Shown in pieces: positions 58,040 through 64,000 of a stretch of 64,000 bases of DNA (position 1 is the first letter of the stretch; each line of letters begins with the position of its first letter). The stretch is taken from the NCBI RefSeq assembly GCF_033568475.1, contig NC_133123.1, positions 139,206,062-139,270,061 on the forward strand, written 5' to 3'. Source of the DNA: Henckelia pumila (Eukaryota; Streptophyta; Magnoliopsida; Lamiales; Gesneriaceae). The position numbers were made by a program, and so were the translations under genes. The notes under the pieces are model-generated. The model made no database searches. It was not told the origin of the DNA and saw nothing but the letters and a program-made list of their open reading frames with translations.

Positions 58040-59868
58040 TGAAAGGGCCCGTGTCCTGATTTAATATTTAATGATCAAACAACCAGGATTAATTAATGTA
58101 AACAGCGAAAACGAGTTAAAAATTTGCGTTTGGGCCTACAGAAATTTCGGCATGACCTATTCGTAAATAGGACATCCCAAAAACCTGTACAACACAACCA
58201 GCAATATATACTCGAAAATAGAGTCACAACTCCAATTTACAAACCTATAGCCGCACTGGCCAGGACTAAACACATGCAGAGCCGGCAAGGCTCGATCACA
58301 CAAATAACAATTCAAAACAAGGTCCAAAACTATTTATACAGATACACAGGGCATCACCCCGGCAAATATAAAACTCGCTAAACTGATATATATACATATG
58401 TCTGGGAACTCGACTCCACGCTCGCCTCACTGGGTACCACTAAATGACGCTCCACCAGATGCGTCAAATCCCCCTGGATAACCTGCTATGGAATCACAAA
58501 CAACCACAGCATAAAAAGAAAACAGGGGTCGGACCCCAGTACGACGAACTATAAAAATTACGACAAATATAACTGACATGAATAAAATCAAGTACAATGC
58601 AATGAAATGCAATGTAATGCGTGACAGGTATCAATGAAATAAGGGATACCAAAAGGAGTCCAAATAATCGTATCACAATAAACTCAGTGGCCACCCGTGC
58701 CAGGAACGCAGCAGACCTCGAATCATCACTGCTAATCCATACACGTAGCATCGGAGGCTGACAGGAGCGACCCGTCCAGCCTCATGCTGTCATCAGGAGT
58801 GTCGTACGTAGCATCGGAGGGCGACAGGAGCTACCTGTCCGTGCCTCATGCTATCTCAGGAGTGCACTAAAACAATGTCACTCGCTCCATGATGACTCAA
58901 TATATCTCAAGAGATCAATATCAATAGCAATCAAAGGAGTCAAGGCTCAACGTGCTATGTAAACTTGTAAATGAGTGAATGCAATCATATAATCCACGTA
59001 AGCACATAAAACACGTTATCACTCATTACAAAATACTTAATATCATTACATGCCATTATAGGCGTCGTAATATAAACAGCTCATACGTACCTCAACCAAC
59101 ACTTAATTACCACAGAAATATCTCAAGTAATATTCGAATACTCCAATCCTGTGAAAAACCATTTATTTCACATCAAAACATCTAAAACTTGATTTCAAGA
59201 CTTCTAAAATTCGAAATTCCCAATAAAATAAATCTGGAAATTCGAAATAATGCTCCAATAATTTTTGAAAAATAGCCAATACCTCCAATCGAGTCCGATA
59301 TAATACCTAAAATATTCGAATTAGAGGTCTAATCAACCGAAACCACAACCCCTTAAACTCCGGCGACGATCGGACGGTGGCTAGGGGCGGCGAAGACGAC
59401 GGCTGTCGGAATTCGAGCTTCGAGCGACGCGAGAAAACCTTACAATATTGGTACCAAAAGAAATCTCTCATTGCGAGGATTCCGGAACTATATTTACTTT
59501 TGAAATCCAGCCAAAAACGAAGGAGATACGAGCATTTGAAGCGACGGGAAAATTATGAAATGAAAAGGAAGAAGAAGACGACGCAGACGACGCAAATCTG
59601 GAGGAGAGAGAAACGGTGGTGTTTAATATATATTATTTATCATATATCTGTATATGTATATCCATATCTAGTGTATTAGATATGTATTAGTTTAATGTGT
59701 GTCTTCTTTTCTTCATTCGGGGTTGGATCTTGACCCGATTTAAATTATTTCACTTCCTGTGTGATTTATAAATCAAATATGAAATTTAATATCGTCTATA
59801 CACCGATATTTATTAATACATATTTGTAAAACACAAATTAATTAACATACGCATATCGGGTCCTTACA
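58040..59868 (-). repeat. 3' LTR of gypsy D, 1.83 kb
   Basis: Minus strand start TGTAAGGACCCG at 59868, end CGGGCCCTTTCA at 58040. It contains two imperfect copies of a ~60-base unit (CGTAGCATCGGAGG, GACAGGAGC, CCTCATGCT) at about 58743-58860. The purine tract TTTTTAGAGGGAGAGAAA adjoins at about 59869-59886. Confidence 0.85.
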
Positions 59869-59947
59869 TTTCTCTCCCTCTAAAAAGAAAATTTCGTCCT
59901 CGAAATTAACATGCATCAAACTTATATACAAAGGGATCAAACATCTA

Positions 59948-62900
59948 TCACTGATAGTACATAGGGAAATCAGAGTACATGGCATAATTCATGACATTGT
60001 CAAACAAATGAGGCCATTCTTGACGCATTCGAGACTCCAATTCCCATGTAGCTTCTTCTCTCCCATGTCTACTCCATTCCACCATAACCAAAGGAATCGT
60101 CTTGTTCCTCAGTTGCTTTTCTTTACGATCAAGAATCTGCACTGGATACTCAACATAGCTAAGGGAACTATCCAATTCCACATCATCAGCCCTCAAGATA
60201 TGAGAAGGATCTGGTTCATACTTCCGCAGCATAGATACGTGAAATACATCATGTATCGCAGATAAACTCTGCGGCAAGTTCAAACGATACGCTAAAATAC
60301 CAATCTTCTCAACAATCTCGTATGGACCGATATAACGAGGAGCTAATTTCCCTTTACGCCCAAATCTCATAGTACCACGAAATGGTGATACTTTCAAGAA
60401 AACAAAATCGCCAACCTAAAATTCTAAAGGTCTACGTCTGTTATTAGCATAGCTGGCTTGACGATCCTGGGCTGCTTTCATTCTTTTCCTGATCAGTTCA
60501 ACTTTTTCTTTCATCTCTTGAATAAACTCTGGTCCTGACAACTTTCATTCTCCTACTTCTTCCCAACAGATCGGAGATCTACATTTTTTGCCATACAAGG
60601 CTTCAAATGGTGCCATCCCGATAGATACTTGGTAACTGTTATTGTAAGAGAATTCCACCAAAGCTAAAGATTCTTGCCAACCACTACTAAAATCCATCAC
60701 AACAGCTCGTAATAAATCTTCGAGCGTCTGAATAGTCCTTTCAGATTGACCATCTGTCTGTGGATGATAGGCAGTACTCATGGCCAATTTAGAACCCAAA
60801 GCTGATTGCAAACTAGACCAAAACTTAGAAGTAAATCTGGGATCACGGTCTGATACTATAGTAACTGGCACACCATGTAATCGCACTATCTGATCAATGT
60901 ACATTTTTGCCATTTTCGTATATGTCCAAGTACGATCATATGGAATAAAATGGGCAGATTTAGACAATCTATCCACAATAACCCAAATGGCATCACAATC
61001 ACGATTAGATCGAGGTAGGTGTGTCACGAAATCCATAGTAATGTGTTCCCAATTCCACTATGGTACTTCAAGACTAAGTAACATACCACCTGGTCTCATT
61101 CTTTCAGCCTTAACTTGTTGACACGTCAAACACTTAGCCACAAAATCAGAAATATCATTCTTCATACCTTCCCACCAGTAATGGGCTTTCAAGATATGAT
61201 ACATCTTTCTAATTCCAGGATGTACACTATGTCGACTACAATGAGCTTCTCGTAGTATATCGTCTTTCAAATCTATCAAATTCGGAACCACAAGTCTACC
61301 ATTATAACGCAAACATCCATCAGAAGCAACAAGAAATTTCCCTGACTGACCAGCTGGAGTTAATTCTTTCAAATGATGAATGTATGGATCAATATTTTGT
61401 GCTGCTTTGATTTTCGAAATTATTCGTGGTTCAACTTATATAGATGAAACTATGAAATGATTACCTTTAGCTCGATAAGTCCATCCTGAAGTTCTCAAAT
61501 GCTCATGAACTTTAGAAATAGTTAAAGATGCCAACATCTTAGTATGAACTTTTCTGCTCAAAGCATCTGCAACTTGATTCACGTTTCCTGGCTGGTATTG
61601 AATATCACAGTCAAAATCCTTAATTAATTCCAACCATCGACGTTGTCTCATATTCAAATCAGACTGTGTGAATAAATATTTCAGACTCTTATGATCGGAA
61701 TAAATCACAAACTGCTCACCGTACAGATAATGACGCCATATTTTCAATGCATGCACAATGACAGCCAATTCTAAATCATGAACTGGATAACGAGTCTCAT
61801 GTGGTTTCAATTGACGAGATGCATACGCAATCACGCATCCATTTTGCATCAAAACACAACCCAGTCCATTCAAAGAAGCATCTGTACAGACAACAAATCC
61901 ACCTGAGCCTGAAGGTAATGCTAGTACTGGAGCCGTAGTCAATTTCTCTTTCAAAGTCTGAAAACTAGCTTCACATTCCTCAGTCCACACAAAACGTCGA
62001 TCTTTTTGCGTCAATATAGTCATAGGCCTAGCTATTTCGGAAAATCTCTTGATGAAACGCCTATAATATCCAGCCAAACCCAAAAAACTACGAATCTCAG
62101 AGACATTGGTTGGTCGAGACCAATTAAGAACAACTTCAATTTTACTAGGATCGACAGATACCCCTTGTGCGGATATCACATGTCCTATAAATAATACTCT
62201 ATCCAACCAAAATTCACACTTAAAAAACTTCGCATATAATTGTGATGTTCTGAGTTTCTGAAGTACTAAGGTCAAATGTTCTTTATGCTCCTTCCTTGAC
62301 TTAGAATAAATCAAAATGTCATCAATGAAAACGATAACAAATCGATCTATAAACTCCCGAAACACACGATTCATTAAATCCATAAAAACCGCTGGAGCAT
62401 TAGTCAACCCGAAAGGCACAACTAAGAATTCATAATGTCCGTAACGCGTTCGAAATGCTGTCTTGGAAACATCTTTTTCTCGAACTCGAAGTTGATGATA
62501 TCCAGAACGAAGATCAATTTTAGAATACACAGATGTACCCTGCAACTGATCAAACAAGTCATCAATTCGTGGCAAAGGATACTTATTCTTCACAGTAGCC
62601 TGATTCAATTGCCGATAATCGATGCACATTCTCATCGTTCCGTCTTTCTTCTTCACAAACAAGACTGGAGCACCCCAAGGTGATACACTTGGTCTAATAT
62701 AACCTTTTTCCAGCAAATCTTGCAATTGCGTCTTAAGTTCTTTCAATTCTGCTGGAGCTAATCGATATGGAGCTCGAAAAATAGGACTTGTCCCTGACAT
62801 TAATTCAATGCTAAGATCTATTTCCCTTTGAGGCGGAAAACCCGGAATCTCATTAGGAAATACATCAGGAAAATCCTTAACGACAGGAATATCTAAAACT

Positions 62901-63994
62901 TTTAATTTCTCTTCCTTCGTCGCATCAAGAGCATAAATCATAAATCCTTCATTTCCTATCGACAATAATCTAAACATTTCCATTGCCGATACTAATGGAA
63001 TGCGAGATTGTGAATCACTACCATAAAAATTCCACTTATTGTCATAATACGGTCTAAATCTCACAATGCCATGGAAACAATCAACCGTAGCTCTATAATT
63101 CATCAGTGTATCCATACCCAAGATACAGTCAAAATCAGACATAGCTAGTTTGATTAGATTGGTTATCATTATCTTATCCTCAAATCTAATCACACAATTC
63201 AAAACTATCTCATTAGACATCAAGAAAACACCAGCAGGAGTAGCAATAGACACAGTATCCAATAACGGAGTAAAAGCAATCTCATGCTCATCAGCAAATG
63301 TAACAGATAAAAATGAATGAGATGCTCCTGTGTCAATCAAGATACGTGCAGGATACTCAAAAATATAACAAATACATGCAATAACTCCCCCAGGTGCATC
63401 TTGTGCCTGATCCTGAGTCATAGCATGGACTTGAGCCTGCTGTGGACCTGGAAAACGCTGCTGACTCTGAGGAGATGGATACCTAGGCTACTGAGTGGAC
63501 TGTACTGGAATATAAGGCTGTGTAGGAGCAAACTGTGGTACAGGAGCATATGGTCTGAATGATGGTCGTCCAGAAAACTGGCCAAACTGTTGTGGCTGAA
63601 ATTGCTGTCTTCCAGCATTTGGACATACTCGAGACGAATGTCCAGCCTACCCACAAGTATAACAAGTTCCTGGAAATCCTGTACAATGTGCACTCAAATG
63701 CTTACCACCACATCTGTCACAGTACACCCTACCAGACAATCCAACTGAACTTTCTGCACGACTACCACTGGAACTCGATGAACTAGACTGCTGTTTCTTT
63801 TTAAATGGTTTCCCCTTAGCTTTAAACCAAGGCCTTTTCGCTTGCTGAGAAGATTGCGTAGGCTGATATGAAGGTAAACCCATTGGTGTCTGTGAGCTGC
63901 TTCCAGCTCCTTGAGGAACAGATGCTGGGATTGATTGTGGTTCACCCCTGAGTAGACTTGCTTCAATTTTCTTGGCCTTTTCTACTGCTTTCAT
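59948..63994 (-). pseudogene. gypsy D gag-pol, C-terminal part of gag to integrase, six in-frame stops
   Basis: One continuous frame from the window edge to 59948. End of gag: Ser-rich tail and knuckle CDRCGGKHLSAHC plus CYTCG interrupted by a stop. Protease [12 protein letters not shown] (about 63325); [44 protein letters not shown], catalytic FIDDILIYS; RNase [16 protein letters not shown]; integrase HPGIRKMYHILKAHYWW...CLTCQQVK zinc site intact, core [28 protein letters not shown] with catalytic Glu; chromodomain-like end EEATWELESRM. Stops at 63647-63649, 63488-63490, 61436-61438, 61058-61060, 60545-60547 and 60416-60418. Each replaces a codon that a C-to-T change explains (CAG, CAA or CGA). 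No frameshift was seen, so this is a young-looking but silenced-type copy. Confidence 0.92.
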
Positions 63995-64000
63995 ATAAGT

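Larger units (their letters stand above)
58040..64000 (-). mobile_element. gypsy D (Tekay-like), 3' part, inserted in gypsy A gag
   Basis: Comprises the 3' LTR (58040-59868), purine tract and pol reading right to left; the element runs off the window end. The expected TSD is CCACC (58035-58039); its other copy is outside. The TTTCGAGGACGAAATT motif before the purine tract is shared with gypsy C, so the two belong to related lineages. Confidence 0.88.

Overview
The window looks like nuclear DNA of a flowering plant, probably a eudicot. It is AT-rich and intron-containing, and it is dominated by LTR retrotransposons, a Mutator-like DNA transposon, a LINE and MITEs. Placement below eudicot is not possible by eye. 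Only one host gene looks intact: a five-exon peroxisomal acyl-CoA ligase of the OPCL1 type (jasmonate biosynthesis, 7124-10379, C-terminal SKL). Two other host genes are dead: a lysine/histidine transporter-like 8 (LHTL8/AATL1-type) gene starting at 29748, and an MFS transporter remnant scattered over 45845-53699.

Layout. 1-4181: nested gypsy elements on the minus strand, with family A inserted into the gag of family B. 4240-7123: AT-rich upstream region of OPCL1. 7124-10379: OPCL1. 10573-15989: a young, almost intact Copia element with a perfect 5-bp TSD. 16200-16506: a fold-back MITE. 16945-26315: a complete 9.37-kb Mutator-like element (MULE) with a perfect 9-bp TSD and roughly 370-bp TIRs built of strings of palindromes. 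It carries two convergent genes, a MULE transposase and a plant mobile domain (PMD) gene, both broken by stops. 26325-29590: AT-rich spacer. 29748-41649: LHTL8-like pseudogene, with a 10.95-kb Tekay-like gypsy element (C) inserted in its second exon (TSD ACGAA). That gypsy leader contains a 5S-rRNA-bearing Cassandra-like TRIM segment between two copies of the primer-binding site. 41719-45091: a tandem TRIM array and an inverted solo LTR of the gypsy C family. 45845-53699: MFS pseudogene whose second intron holds a likely solo LTR split by a full-length LINE (TSD about 17 bp). 54920-64000: a three-layer nest (Copia remnant <- gypsy A <- gypsy D).

The best candidates for new biology are the palindrome-string TIRs of the PMD-bearing MULE (the two ends differ in sequence but each stays self-complementary), the Cassandra/5S-gypsy chimera organised around primer-binding sites, and a candidate intron between gag and protease in gypsy C. 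Across the gypsy elements almost all nonsense codons fit C-to-T changes in CHG or CG context, which suggests decay of methylated, silenced copies. All calls are from reading the sequence; no database or alignment tool was used.
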